Source of the DNA: Hydractinia symbiolongicarpus
Taxonomy: Eukaryota > Cnidaria > Hydrozoa > Anthoathecata > Hydractiniidae
Reading direction: 5' to 3'
Length of the DNA: 64,000 nucleotides
Assembly: GCF_029227915.1 (NCBI RefSeq)
Contig: NC_079876.1
Location: 21,268,001-21,332,000 of the forward strand
Position 1 is the stretch's first letter; every line of letters begins with the position of its first letter. This document shows positions 1 to 13,300 of the stretch, piece after piece. Below the pieces are notes generated by a model that was not told where the DNA came from, ran no database searches, and saw only the letters and a program-made list of their open reading frames with translations. Made by a program: the position numbers and the translations under genes.

Positions 1-1000
1 ATTCGTTCATTGATTTATTGTTTCATTCAATCATTTGTTCATTAATTCATTTGTTCATTTATTCATTAATTCAGTCATTCATCCATTCATTCATTCATTC
101 ATTCAATCATTCATTCATTAAATCATTCATTCATTCATTCAATCATTCATTCAATTATTCATTCTTTTATTCATTCATTCATTTATTCATTCATTCATTC
201 ATGCATTCGTACATTCATCCATTCAGTCATTCTTTCATTCATTTATGCATTTATTCATTTCTTCATTATTTCACTCATTTATCCATTCAATCATTCATTC
301 AATCAATCATTCAATCATTCATTCAATAATTCAATCATTCAATCATTCATTCAGTCATTTATCAATTAATTCAATCATCAATTCATTGATTTATTTTTTC
401 ATTCAATCATTTGTTCATTAATTCATTTGTTCATTTATTCATTAATTCATTCATTCATTCATTCATTCACTTATTCATTTATCCATTCATTCATTCATTC
501 ATTTATTCATTTAATTATTCCCTTAATAATTCATTCGATCAATCATTCATTCATTCATTCAATCAATCATTCATTTATTAAATCTTTCATTCATTCATTC
601 ATTCAATCATTCATTCATTAAATCATTCATTCTTTTATTCATTCATTCATTTATTCATTCATTTATTCATTCATTTATTCATTCATGCATTCGTACATTC
701 ATCCATTCAGTCATTCATTCATTCATTTATGCATTTATTCATTCCTTCATTATTTCACTCATTTATCCATTCAATCATTCGTTCAATCATTCATTCAATC
801 AATCATTCAATCATTCCTTCAATAATTCAATCATTCAATCCTTCATTCAGTCATTTATCAATTAATTCATTCATCAAATTATTGATTCATTTATTCATTT
901 ATTCATTTATTCATTTATTCATTTATTCATTAATTCATTCATTCATTCACATATTTCTTCATTCAATCATTTGTTCATTATGTCATTTGTTCATTCATTT
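1..1000 (+). repeat. TTCA-derived array, 5' truncated by window start
   Basis: Degenerate TTCA tetranucleotides with landmark words ATGCATTCGTAC near 201 and 685 and CGATCAATC near 536. It ends with the pre-core block CACATATTTCTTCATTC. The sequence recurs at 7,534-8,533 with no difference seen by eye. Confidence 0.93.
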
Positions 1001-1487
1001 CCTGTAACATTTAGATACACAAATTCGTGTAGCATATAATATTGAGCCATTACGTTATTCACCAATTTTTTCCTCATTCAATCAATTATTCGTTCTTCTA
1101 TTTATTCCGTCATTTATGCAAACATTCATTTGGTTATTCTATAATTCCTTCATTCAAAAAATCGAATACAAAATTTCACAAAGCAAATCTTATTCGACCA
1201 ATAATTTTTCATTAATTTTTTTATCATAAAATTTTTCCCTTGCTTCTTATTTCGTCATTCAATCATTCATTTGTTCATTCATCCATTTATTTATTCATTC
1301 GTTAAAAAATCCATATACAGAAGTTCGTGTGGCAAATTTGAGTCGGCCATGAACACGTTCACTTATTGTTATTTTATTCATTCATTTGTTCATTTATTCG
1401 TTCAAAATTTCACATACAGAAATTCGTGTAACAAAGTTTTTTCGGGAATCATTAAGTAATTCATTAATTATTCCTCACTCCCTCATT
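1001..1487 (+). repeat. Core copy 1 (type G, 487 bp)
   Basis: Starts CCTGTAACATTTAG and ends CACTCCCTCATT. Type G marks are CACAAAGCAAA, TTCTATAATTCC and CGGGAATCATTAAGTAA. It carries GACCAATAATT and GGCCATGAACACG, variants otherwise seen only in core 4, which ties it to the 7,533-bp duplication. Confidence 0.95.
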
Positions 1488-4400
1488 CATTTCTTCGTTC
1501 AGTCATTTATCCATTTATCCATTCATTCATTCATTCATTCATTCACTCATTTATCCATCCATTCATTCATTCATTCATTCATTCTGTCATTCATTCATTC
1601 ATCAATTCATTCATTCATTTATTCATTCATTCATTCACTCATTCATTCATTCATTCTGTCATTCATTCATTTATTCTTTTATTCATTTATTTATTCCTTC
1701 ATTAATTCATTCATTCATTCATTCACTCATTTATCCATCCATTCATTCATTCATTCATTCTGTCATTCATTCATTCATTCATTCTTTCATTTATTCATTC
1801 CTTCATTTATTTATTCATTCAAACATTCGTTCATTCATTTATTTATTCATTCAATCATTTGTTCAGTAATTCATTCACTCATTCATTCAATCATTCATTC
1901 ATTCATTAAATCATTCATTCATTCAATCATTCATCCATTAAATCATTCATTCATTCATTTATTCAATCATTAATTCATTCATTCATTCAGGCATTCGTAC
2001 ATTCATTCATTCATTCATTCATTTATGCATTTATTCATTCCTTCATTATTTCACTCATTTATCCATTCATTCATTTATTCATTCATTTATTCATTTATTA
2101 CATCATTCGTTCATTGATTTATTTATTCATTCAATCATTTGTTCATTAATTCATTTGTTCTTTCATTCCTTTAATCATTCATTCATTCAATCATTCATTC
2201 ATTAAATCATTCATTCATTTATTCATTCATTCATTTATTCATTCATTCATTCATGCATTCGTACATTCATCCATTCATTCATTCAATCATTCATTTATTT
2301 ATTCATTCATTCAATCATTCATCCATTAAATCATTCATTCATTCATTTATTCATTCATTAATTCATTCATTCATTCAGGCATTCGTACATTCATTCATTC
2401 ATTCATTTATGCATTTATTCATTCCTTCATTATTTCACTTATTTATCCATTCATTCAATTATTCATTCATTCATTCATTTATTACATCATTCGTTCATTG
2501 ATTTATTTATTCATTCAATCATTTGTTCATTAATTCATTTGTTCATTCATTCCTTTATTCAATCATTCATTCATTAAATCATTCATTCATTCATTCAATC
2601 ATTCATTCATTCAATCATTCATTCATTAAATCATTCATTCATTTATTCATTCATTCATTCATGCATTCGTACATTCATCCATTCATTTATTCAATCATTC
2701 ATTTATTTATTCCTTCATTAATTCATTCATTCATTCAATCATTCATTTGTTCATTCATTCATTCATCAAATCATTCATTTGTTCTTTCATCCATTCATTC
2801 ATTTATTCGTTCATTTATTTATTTATTCAATCATTCGTTCATTGATTTATTTTTTCATTCAATCATTTGTTCATTAATTCATTTGTTCATTTATTCATTA
2901 ATTCATTCATTCATTCATTTATTCATTCACTTATTCATTTATCCATTCATTCATTCATTCAATCATTCATTCATTAAATCATTCATTCATTCATTCATTC
3001 AATCATTCATTCATTAAATCATTCATTCTTTTATTCATTCATTCATTTATTCATTCATTCATTCATGCATTCGTACATTCATCCATTCATTTATTCAATC
3101 ATTCATTTATTTATTCCTTCATTAATTCATTCATTCATTCAATCATTCATTTGTTCATTCATTCATTCATCAAATCATTCATTTGTTCTTTCATCCATTC
3201 ATTCATTTATTCGTTCATTTATTTATTTATTCAATCATTCGTTCATTGATTTATTTTTTCATTCAATCATTTGTTCATTAATTCATTTGTTCATTTATTC
3301 ATTAATTCATTAATTCATTCATTCATTCATTCATTCATTCACTTATTCATTTATCCATTCATTCATTCATTCATTTATTCATTTAATTATTCCTTCAATA
3401 ATTCATTCGATCAATCATTCATTTGTTCATTCATTCATTCATTCAATCATTCATTTGTTCATTCATCCATTTATTCATTCATTTATTCATTCATTTATTT
3501 CATTAATTCATTCATTCATTCATTCATTCATTTAATCATTTATTCATTAAATCATTCATTCATTCATTCATTCAATCATTCATTCATTCAATCATTCATT
3601 CATTAAATCATTCATTCATTTATTCATTCATTCATTCATGCATTCGTACATTCATCCATTCATTCATTCAATCATTCATTTATTTATTCCTTCATTAATT
3701 CATTCATTCATTCAATCATTCATTTGTTCATTCATTCATTCATCAAATCATTCATTTGTTCTTTCATCCATTCATTCATTTATTTGTTCATTTATTTATT
3801 TATTCAATCATTCGTTCATTGATTTATTTTTTCATTCAATCATTTGTTCATTAATTCATTTGTTCATTTATTCATTCATTCATTCATTCATTCTGTCATT
3901 CATTCATTTATCAATTCATTCATTCATTCATTCATTCATTCATTCATTCATTCATTCATTCATTTAATCATTCATTCATTCTGTCATTCATTCATTTATT
4001 CTTTTATTCATTTATTTATTCCTTCATTAATTCATTCATTCATTCATTCACTCATTTATCCATCCATTCATTCATTCATTCATTCTGTCATTCATTCATT
4101 TATTCATTCTTTCATTTATTCATTCCTTCATTTATTTATTCATTCAAACATTCGTTCATTCATTTATTTATTCATTCAATCATTTGTTCAGTAATTCATT
4201 CATTCATTCATTCAATCATTCATTCATTCATTAAATCATTCATTCATTCAATCATTCATCCATTAAATCATTCATTCATTCATTTATTCATTCATTAATT
4301 CATTCATTCATTCAGGCATTCGTACATTCATTCATTCATTCATTCATTCATTCATTCATTTATGCATTTATGCATTTATTCATTCCTTCATTATTTCACT

Positions 4401-5325
4401 CATTTATCCATTCATTCATTTATTCATTCATATATTCATTTATTACATCATTCGTTCATTGATTTATTTATTCATTCAATCATTTGTTCATTAATTCATT
4501 TGTTCATTCATTCCTTTATTCAATCATTCATTCATTAAATCATTCATTCATTCATTCAATCATTCATTCATTTAATCATTCATTCATTAAATCATTCATT
4601 CATTTATTCATTCATTCATTCATGCATTCGTACATTCATCCATTCATTTATTCAATCATTCATTTATTTATTCCTTCATTAATTCATTCATTCATTCAAT
4701 CATTCATTTGTTCATTCGTTCATTCATCAAATCATTCATTTGTTCTTTCATCCATTCATTCATTTATTCGTTCATTTATTTATTTATTCAATCATTCGTT
4801 CATTGATTTATTTTTTCATTCAATCATTTGTTCATTAATTCATTTGTTCATTTATTCATTAATTCATTCATTCATTCATTTATTCATTCACTTATTCATT
4901 TATCCATTCATTCATTCAATCATTCATTCATTAAATCATTCATTCATTCATTCATTCAATCATTCATTCATTAAATCATTCATTCTTTTATTCATTCATT
5001 CATTTATTCATTCATTCATTCATGCATTCGTACATTCATCCATTCAGTCATTCATTCATTCATTTATGCATTTATTCATTCCTTCATTATTTCACTCATT
5101 TATCCATTCAATCAATCATTCAATCATTCATTCAATCGTTCATTCAATCAATCATTCAATCATTCATTCAATAATTCAATCATTTAATCATTCATTCAGT
5201 CATTTATCAATTAATTCATTCATCAATTCATTGATTCATTTATTCATTTATTCATTAATTCATTCATTCATTCACATATTTCTTCATTCAATCATTTGTT
5301 CATTAATTCATTTGTTCATTCATTT
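1488..5325 (+). repeat. TTCA-derived array, 3,838 bp (longest)
   Basis: Mosaic of reused blocks. CTGTCATTC words lie at about 1,580-1,770. ATGCATTCGTAC landmarks lie at 2,253, 2,661, 3,065, 3,638, about 4,622 and about 5,022. A segment near 2,500-2,960 recurs near 4,461-4,921, and a segment from 2,661 recurs from 3,065. A pure TTCA run of 12 units lies at 3,915-3,963. The last 2 kb is the block reused four more times between 10.8 and 20.4 kb. Confidence 0.92.
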
Positions 5326-5812
5326 CCTCTAACATTTAGATACACAAAATCGTGTAGCATATAATATTGAGCCATTACGTTATTCACCAATTTTTTCCTC
5401 CTTCAATCAATTACTCGTTCTTCTATTTATTCCGTCATTTATGAAAACATTCATTTGGTTATACTTTAACTCCTTCATTCAAAAAATCGAATACAAAATT
5501 TCATAAAGTAAATCTTATTCGACCATTAATTTTTCATTAATTTTTTTATCATAAAATTTTTCCCTTGCTTCTTATTTCGTCATTCAATCATTCATTTGTT
5601 CATTCATCCATTTATTTATTCATTCGTTAATAAATCCATATACAGAAGTTCGTGTGGCAAGTTTGAGTCGGCCATAAACACGTTCACTTATTGTTATTTG
5701 ATTCATTCATTTGTTCATTTATTCGTTCAAAATTTCACATACAGAAATTCGTGTAACCAAGTTTTTTCAGGAATCATTAAGTGATTCATTAATTATTCCT
5801 CACTCCCTCATT
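5326..5812 (+). repeat. Core copy 2 (type A, 487 bp)
   Basis: Type A marks are ACACAAAATCG, ATGAAAACATTC, CTTTAACTCC and GGCAAGTTTGAG. Private changes include ATTACTCGTTC, GTTAATAAATCC and TTTTTTCAGGAATC, making it one of the more diverged copies. Confidence 0.95.
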
Positions 5813-6854
5813 CATTCGTTCCTTCAGTGATTCATCCATTCATTCATTCATTCATTCTGTCATTCATTCATTTATTTATTTATTTATTCCTTCATTAATT
5901 CATTCATTCATTCAATCATTCATTTGTTCATTTATTCATTCATTCAATCATTCATTTGTTCTATCATCCATTCATTCATTTATTCGTTCATTTATTCATT
6001 TATTCAATCATTCGTTCATTGATTTATTTTTTCATTCAATCATTTGTTCATTTATTCATTAATTCATTCATTCATTCATTCATTCACTTATTCATTTATC
6101 CATTCATTCATTCATTCATTTATTCATTTAATTATTCCTTCAATAATTCATTCGATCAATCATTCATTTGTTCATTCATTCATTCATTCAATCATTCATT
6201 TGTTCATTCATCCATTTATTCATTCATTTATTCATTTATTTCATTAATTCATTCATTCATTCATTCATTTATTCAATCATTCACTCATTAAATCATTCAT
6301 TCATTCATTCATTCAATCATTCATTCATTCAATCATTCATTCATTAAATCATTCATTCATTTATTCATTCATTCATTCATGCATTCGTACATTCATCCAT
6401 TCATTCATTTAATCATTCATTTATTTATTCCTTCATTAATTCATTCATTCATTCAATCATTCAATCATTCATTTGTTCATTCATTCATTCATCAAATCAT
6501 TCATTTGTTCTTTCATCCATTCATTCATTTATTCGTTCATTTATTTCATTGTTCATTCATTCATACATTCGCACATTCATCCATTCAGTCATTCATTCAT
6601 TCATTTATGCATTTATTCATTCCTTCATTATTTTACTCATTTATCCATTCAATCATTCATTCAATCATTCCTTCAATCAATCATTCAATCATTCATTCAA
6701 TAATTCAATCATTCAATCATTCATTTAGTCATTTATCAATTAATTCATTCATCAATTCATTGATTCATTTATTCATTTATTCATTAATTCATTCATTCAT
6801 TCACATATTTCTTCATTCAATCATTTGTTCATTAATTCATTTGTTCATTCATTT
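5813..6854 (+). repeat. TTCA-derived array, 1,042 bp
   Basis: Contains CGATCAATC near 6,153, ATGCATTCGTAC at 6,379 and the rare word CATACATTCGCACATTC near 6,563. The same rare word occurs near 27,811, 32,374 and 53,617, linking the left and right halves of the window. Confidence 0.9.
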
Positions 6855-7340
6855 CCTCTAACATTTAGATACACAAATTCGTGTAGCATATAATATTGAG
6901 CCATTACGTTATTCACCAAATTTTTCCTCCTTCAATCAATTATTCGTTCTTCTATTTATTCCGTTATTTATGCAAACATTCATTTGGTTATTCTTTAATT
7001 CCTTCATTCAAAAAATCGAATACAAAATTTCATAAAGTGAATCTTATTCGACCATTAATTTTTATTAATTTTTTTATCATAAAATTTTTCCCTTGCTTCT
7101 TATTTCGTCATTCAATCATTCATTTGTTCATTCATCCATTTATTTATTCATTCGTTAAAAAATCCATATACAGAAGTTCGTGTGGCAAATTTGAGTCGGC
7201 CATAAACACGTTCACTTATTGTTATTTGATTCATTCATTTGTTCATTTATTCGTTCAAAATTTCACATACAGAAATTCGTGTAACCAAGTTTTTTCAAGA
7301 ATCATTAAGTGATTCATTAAATATTCCTCACTCCCTCATT
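6855..7340 (+). repeat. Core copy 3 (type D, 486 bp)
   Basis: Type D, with the one-base deletion giving TTTTTATTAATT. Private or rare changes are CACCAAATTTTTCC (shared with cores 22 and 33), CCGTTATTTATG, AAAGTGAATC and CATTAAATATTCCTC. Confidence 0.95.
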
Positions 7341-8533
7341 CATTCGTTCCTTCAGCCATTCATTCATTCATTCATTCATTCTGTCATTCATTCATTCATT
7401 TATTTATTTATTCCTTCATTAATTCATTTATTCATTCAATCATTCATTTGTTCATTCATTCATTCATTCAATCATTCATTTGTTCTATCATCCATTCATT
7501 CATTTATTCGTTCATTTATTCATTTATTCAATCATTCGTTCATTGATTTATTGTTTCATTCAATCATTTGTTCATTAATTCATTTGTTCATTTATTCATT
7601 AATTCAGTCATTCATCCATTCATTCATTCATTCATTCAATCATTCATTCATTAAATCATTCATTCATTCATTCAATCATTCATTCAATTATTCATTCTTT
7701 TATTCATTCATTCATTTATTCATTCATTCATTCATGCATTCGTACATTCATCCATTCAGTCATTCTTTCATTCATTTATGCATTTATTCATTTCTTCATT
7801 ATTTCACTCATTTATCCATTCAATCATTCATTCAATCAATCATTCAATCATTCATTCAATAATTCAATCATTCAATCATTCATTCAGTCATTTATCAATT
7901 AATTCAATCATCAATTCATTGATTTATTTTTTCATTCAATCATTTGTTCATTAATTCATTTGTTCATTTATTCATTAATTCATTCATTCATTCATTCATT
8001 CACTTATTCATTTATCCATTCATTCATTCATTCATTTATTCATTTAATTATTCCCTTAATAATTCATTCGATCAATCATTCATTCATTCATTCAATCAAT
8101 CATTCATTTATTAAATCTTTCATTCATTCATTCATTCAATCATTCATTCATTAAATCATTCATTCTTTTATTCATTCATTCATTTATTCATTCATTTATT
8201 CATTCATTTATTCATTCATGCATTCGTACATTCATCCATTCAGTCATTCATTCATTCATTTATGCATTTATTCATTCCTTCATTATTTCACTCATTTATC
8301 CATTCAATCATTCGTTCAATCATTCATTCAATCAATCATTCAATCATTCCTTCAATAATTCAATCATTCAATCCTTCATTCAGTCATTTATCAATTAATT
8401 CATTCATCAAATTATTGATTCATTTATTCATTTATTCATTTATTCATTTATTCATTTATTCATTAATTCATTCATTCATTCACATATTTCTTCATTCAAT
8501 CATTTGTTCATTATGTCATTTGTTCATTCATTT
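7341..8533 (+). repeat. TTCA-derived array, 1,193 bp
   Basis: From 7,534 this is the second copy of window position 1 onward, including the rare reading GATTTATTGTTTC. Just before that lies the CTGTCATTC and TTATTTATTTATTCC block that usually follows A, D and R cores. Confidence 0.92.
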
Positions 8534-11500
8534 CCTGTAACATTTAGATACACAAATTCGTGTAGCATATAATATTGAGCCATTACGTTATTCACCAATT
8601 TTTTCCTCATTCAATCAATTATTCGTTCTTCTATTTATTCCGTCATTTATGCAAACATTCATTTGGTTATTCTATAATTCCTTCATTCAAAAAATCGAAT
8701 ACAAAATTTCACAAAGCAAATCTTATTCGACCAATAATTTTTCATTAATTTTTTTATCATAAAATTTTTCCCTTGCTTCTTATTTCGTCATTCAATCATT
8801 CATTTGTTCATTCATCCATTTATTTATTCATTCGTTAAAAAATCCATATACAGAAGTTCGTGTGGCAAATTTGAGTCGGCCATGAACACGTTCACTTATT
8901 GTTATTTTATTCATTCATTTGTTCATTTATTCGTTCAAAATTTCACATACAGAAATTCGTGTAACAAAGTTTTTTCGGGAATCATTAAGTAATTCATTAA
9001 TTATTCCTCACTCCCTCATTCATTTCTTCGTTCAGTCATTTATCCATTTATCCATTCATTCATTCATTCATTCATTCACTCATTTATCCATCCATTCATT
9101 CATTCATTCATTCATTCTGTCATTCATTCATTCATCAATTCATTCATTCATTTATTCATTCATTCATTCACTCATTCATTCATTCATTCTGTCATTCATT
9201 CATTTATTCTTTTATTCATTTATTTATTCCTTCATTAATTCATTCATTCATTCATTCACTCATTTATCCATCCATTCATTCATTCATTCATTCTGTCATT
9301 CATTCATTCATTCATTCTTTCATTTATTCATTCCTTCATTTATTTATTCATTCAAACATTCGTTCATTCATTTATTTATTCATTCAATCATTTGTTCAGT
9401 AATTCATTCACTCATTCATTCAATCATTCATTCATTCATTAAATCATTCATTCATTCAATCATTCATCCATTAAATCATTCATTCATTCATTTATTCAAT
9501 CATTAATTCATTCATTCATTCAGGCATTCGTACATTCATTCATTCATTCATTCATTTATGCATTTATTCATTCCTTCATTATTTCACTCATTTATCCATT
9601 CATTCATTTATTCATTCATTTATTCATTTATTACATCATTCGTTCATTGATTTATTTATTCATTCAATCATTTGTTCATTAATTCATTTGTTCTTTCATT
9701 CCTTTAATCATTCATTCATTCAATCATTCATTCATTAAATCATTCATTCATTTATTCATTCATTCATTTATTCATTCATTCATTCATGCATTCGTACATT
9801 CATCCATTCATTCATTCAATCATTCATTTATTTATTCATTCATTCAATCATTCATCCATTAAATCATTCATTCATTCATTTATTCATTCATTAATTCATT
9901 CATTCATTCAGGCATTCGTACATTCATTCATTCATTCATTTATGCATTTATTCATTCCTTCATTATTTCACTTATTTATCCATTCATTCAATTATTCATT
10001 CATTCATTCATTTATTACATCATTCGTTCATTGATTTATTTATTCATTCAATCATTTGTTCATTAATTCATTTGTTCATTCATTCCTTTATTCAATCATT
10101 CATTCATTAAATCATTCATTCATTCATTCAATCATTCATTCATTCAATCATTCATTCATTAAATCATTCATTCATTTATTCATTCATTCATTCATGCATT
10201 CGTACATTCATCCATTCATTTATTCAATCATTCATTTATTTATTCCTTCATTAATTCATTCATTCATTCAATCATTCATTTGTTCATTCATTCATTCATC
10301 AAATCATTCATTTGTTCTTTCATCCATTCATTCATTTATTCGTTCATTTATTTATTTATTCAATCATTCGTTCATTGATTTATTTTTTCATTCAATCATT
10401 TGTTCATTAATTCATTTGTTCATTTATTCATTAATTCATTCATTCATTCATTTATTCATTCACTTATTCATTTATCCATTCATTCATTCATTCAATCATT
10501 CATTCATTAAATCATTCATTCATTCATTCATTCAATCATTCATTCATTAAATCATTCATTCTTTTATTCATTCATTCATTTATTCATTCATTCATTCATG
10601 CATTCGTACATTCATCCATTCATTTATTCAATCATTCATTTATTTATTCCTTCATTAATTCATTCATTCATTCAATCATTCATTTGTTCATTCATTCATT
10701 CATCAAATCATTCATTTGTTCTTTCATCCATTCATTCATTTATTCGTTCATTTATTTATTTATTCAATCATTCGTTCATTGATTTATTTTTTCATTCAAT
10801 CATTTGTTCATTAATTCATTTGTTCATTTATTCATTAATTCATTAATTCATTCATTCATTCATTCATTCATTCACTTATTCATTTATCCATTCATTCATT
10901 CATTCATTTATTCATTTAATTATTCCTTCAATAATTCATTCGATCAATCATTCATTTGTTCATTCATTCATTCATTCAATCATTCATTTGTTCATTCATC
11001 CATTTATTCATTCATTTATTCATTCATTTATTTCATTAATTCATTCATTCATTCATTCATTCATTTAATCATTTATTCATTAAATCATTCATTCATTCAT
11101 TCATTCAATCATTCATTCATTCAATCATTCATTCATTAAATCATTCATTCATTTATTCATTCATTCATTCATGCATTCGTACATTCATCCATTCATTCAT
11201 TCAATCATTCATTTATTTATTCCTTCATTAATTCATTCATTCATTCAATCATTCATTTGTTCATTCATTCATTCATCAAATCATTCATTTGTTCTTTCAT
11301 CCATTCATTCATTTATTTGTTCATTTATTTATTTATTCAATCATTCGTTCATTGATTTATTTTTTCATTCAATCATTTGTTCATTAATTCATTTGTTCAT
11401 TTATTCATTCATTCATTCATTCATTCTGTCATTCATTCATTTATCAATTCATTCATTCATTCATTCATTCATTCATTCATTCATTCATTCATTCATTTAA

Positions 11501-12789
11501 TCATTCATTCATTCTGTCATTCATTCATTTATTCTTTTATTCATTTATTTATTCCTTCATTAATTCATTCATTCATTCATTCACTCATTTATCCATCCAT
11601 TCATTCATTCATTCATTCTGTCATTCATTCATTTATTCATTCTTTCATTTATTCATTCCTTCATTTATTTATTCATTCAAACATTCGTTCATTCATTTAT
11701 TTATTCATTCAATCATTTGTTCAGTAATTCATTCATTCATTCATTCAATCATTCATTCATTCATTAAATCATTCATTCATTCAATCATTCATCCATTAAA
11801 TCATTCATTCATTCATTTATTCATTCATTAATTCATTCATTCATTCAGGCATTCGTACATTCATTCATTCATTCATTCATTCATTCATTCATTTATGCAT
11901 TTATGCATTTATTCATTCCTTCATTATTTCACTCATTTATCCATTCATTCATTTATTCATTCATATATTCATTTATTACATCATTCGTTCATTGATTTAT
12001 TTATTCATTCAATCATTTGTTCATTAATTCATTTGTTCATTCATTCCTTTATTCAATCATTCATTCATTAAATCATTCATTCATTCATTCAATCATTCAT
12101 TCATTTAATCATTCATTCATTAAATCATTCATTCATTTATTCATTCATTCATTCATGCATTCGTACATTCATCCATTCATTTATTCAATCATTCATTTAT
12201 TTATTCCTTCATTAATTCATTCATTCATTCAATCATTCATTTGTTCATTCGTTCATTCATCAAATCATTCATTTGTTCTTTCATCCATTCATTCATTTAT
12301 TCGTTCATTTATTTATTTATTCAATCATTCGTTCATTGATTTATTTTTTCATTCAATCATTTGTTCATTAATTCATTTGTTCATTTATTCATTAATTCAT
12401 TCATTCATTTATTCATTCACTTATTCATTTATCCATTCATTCATTCAATCATTCATTCATTAAATCATTCATTCATTCATTCATTCAATCATTCATTCAT
12501 TAAATCATTCATTCTTTTATTCATTCATTCATTTATTCATTCATTCATTCATGCATTCGTACATTCATCCATTCAGTCATTCATTCATTCATTTATGCAT
12601 TTATTCATTCCTTCATTATTTCACTCATTTATCCATTCAATCAATCATTCAATCATTCATTCAATCGTTCATTCAATCAATCATTCAATCATTCATTCAA
12701 TAATTCAATCATTTAATCATTCATTCAGTCATTTATCAATTAATTCATTCATCAATTCATTGATTCATTTATTCATTTATTCATTAATT
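7534..12789 (+). repeat. Segmental duplication, second copy (offset 7,533 bp)
   Basis: Second copy of 1-5,260, including core 4. The lack of substitutions in the parts compared means either a very recent duplication or a duplicated piece in the assembly. Confidence 0.9.
8534..9020 (+). repeat. Core copy 4 (type G, 487 bp)
   Basis: No difference from core 1 was found by eye, including the private GACCAATAATT and GGCCATGAACACG. It lies exactly 7,533 bp downstream of core 1. Confidence 0.95.
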
Positions 12790-12854
12790 TATTCATTCAT
12801 TCACATATTTCTTTATTCAATCATTTGTTCATTAATTCATTTGTTCATTCATTT
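9021..12854 (+). repeat. TTCA-derived array, 3,834 bp
   Basis: Duplicate of 1,488-5,325, 4 bp shorter because one TTCA unit is missing near 12,400. ATGCATTCGTAC landmarks lie at 9,786, 10,598 and 11,171, each 7,533 bp after its partner. The two copies first differ by substitution at 5,261 versus 12,790. Confidence 0.93.
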
Positions 12855-12868
12855 CCTCTAACATTTAG

Positions 12869-12902
12869 ATACACAAATTCGTGTAGCATATAATATTGAG
12901 CC
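12869..12902 (+). repeat. Internal core motif a (34 bp)
   Basis: Begins ATACACAAATTCGTGTAGCA and ends in GAGCC. Without gaps it matches motif b at 24 of 34 positions and motif c at 22 of 34, counted by eye. It contains an imperfect palindrome, ACACAAATTCGTGT, with 6 of 7 pairs complementary; type A cores break it with AAAATCG. Confidence 0.8.
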
Positions 12903-13019
12903 ATTACGTTATTCACCAATTTTTTCCTCCTTCAATCAATTATTCGTTCTTCTATTTATTCCGTCATTTATGCAAACATTCATTTGGTTATTCTTTAATT
13001 CCTTCATTCAAAAAATCGA

Positions 13020-13053
13020 ATACAAAATTTCATAAAGTAAATCTTATTCGACC
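13020..13053 (+). repeat. Internal core motif d (34 bp, most diverged)
   Basis: Begins ATACAAAATTTCATAAAG and ends TTATTCGACC. It matches motif b at 23 of 34 positions without gaps but lacks the TTCGTGT centre. It starts 151 bp after motif a. Like the others it is preceded by an A-rich stretch after ATTCATTC and followed by an ATTAA-type tail. Confidence 0.7.
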
Positions 13054-13167
13054 ATTAATTTTTATTAATTTTTTTATCATAAAATTTTTCCCTTGCTTCT
13101 TATTTCGTCATTCAATCATTCATTTGTTCATTCATCCATTTATTTATTCATTCGTTAAAAAATCCAT

Positions 13168-13201
13168 ATACAGAAGTTCGTGTGGCAAATTTGAGTCGGC
13201 C
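13168..13201 (+). repeat. Internal core motif b (34 bp)
   Basis: Begins ATACAGAAGTTCGTGTGGCA and ends GAGTCGGCC. It starts 148 bp after motif d and is preceded by ATTCGTTAAAAAATCC, similar to the lead-in of motif c. Confidence 0.8.
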
Positions 13202-13266
13202 ATAAACACGTTCACTTATTGTTATTTGATTCATTCATTTGTTCATTTATTCGTTCAAAATTTCAC

Positions 13267-13300
13267 ATACAGAAATTCGTGTAACCAAGTTTTTTCAAGA
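13267..13300 (+). repeat. Internal core motif c (34 bp)
   Basis: Begins ATACAGAAATTCGTGTAACC. It matches motif b at 22 of 34 positions, with almost all of the matches in the first 20 bases; the 3' third has diverged to TTTTTTCAAGA. It starts 99 bp after motif b. Core 34 lacks this motif. Confidence 0.78.

Larger units (their letters stand above)
1..5260 (+). repeat. Segmental duplication, first copy (offset 7,533 bp)
   Basis: Matches 7,534-12,789. Landmarks at 427, 1,271, 2,253, 3,065, 3,638 and 4,484 all recur exactly 7,533 bp later. One 4-bp unit is missing from the second copy near 12,400, and the first substitution is at 5,261 versus 12,790. The left end lies outside the window. Confidence 0.9.

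Noticed and set aside
1001-1487. Core as a transposable element
   Set aside because: No terminal inverted repeats, target-site duplications, poly-A tail or coding remnants were seen at its ends. The internal 34-bp motif repeats suggest a satellite origin instead.
12869-12902. CENP-B box in the TTCGTGT part of the motif
   Set aside because: The box needs TTCG, four bases, A, two bases, then CGGG. None of motifs a, b or c fits this spacing, so I make no centromere claim from it.
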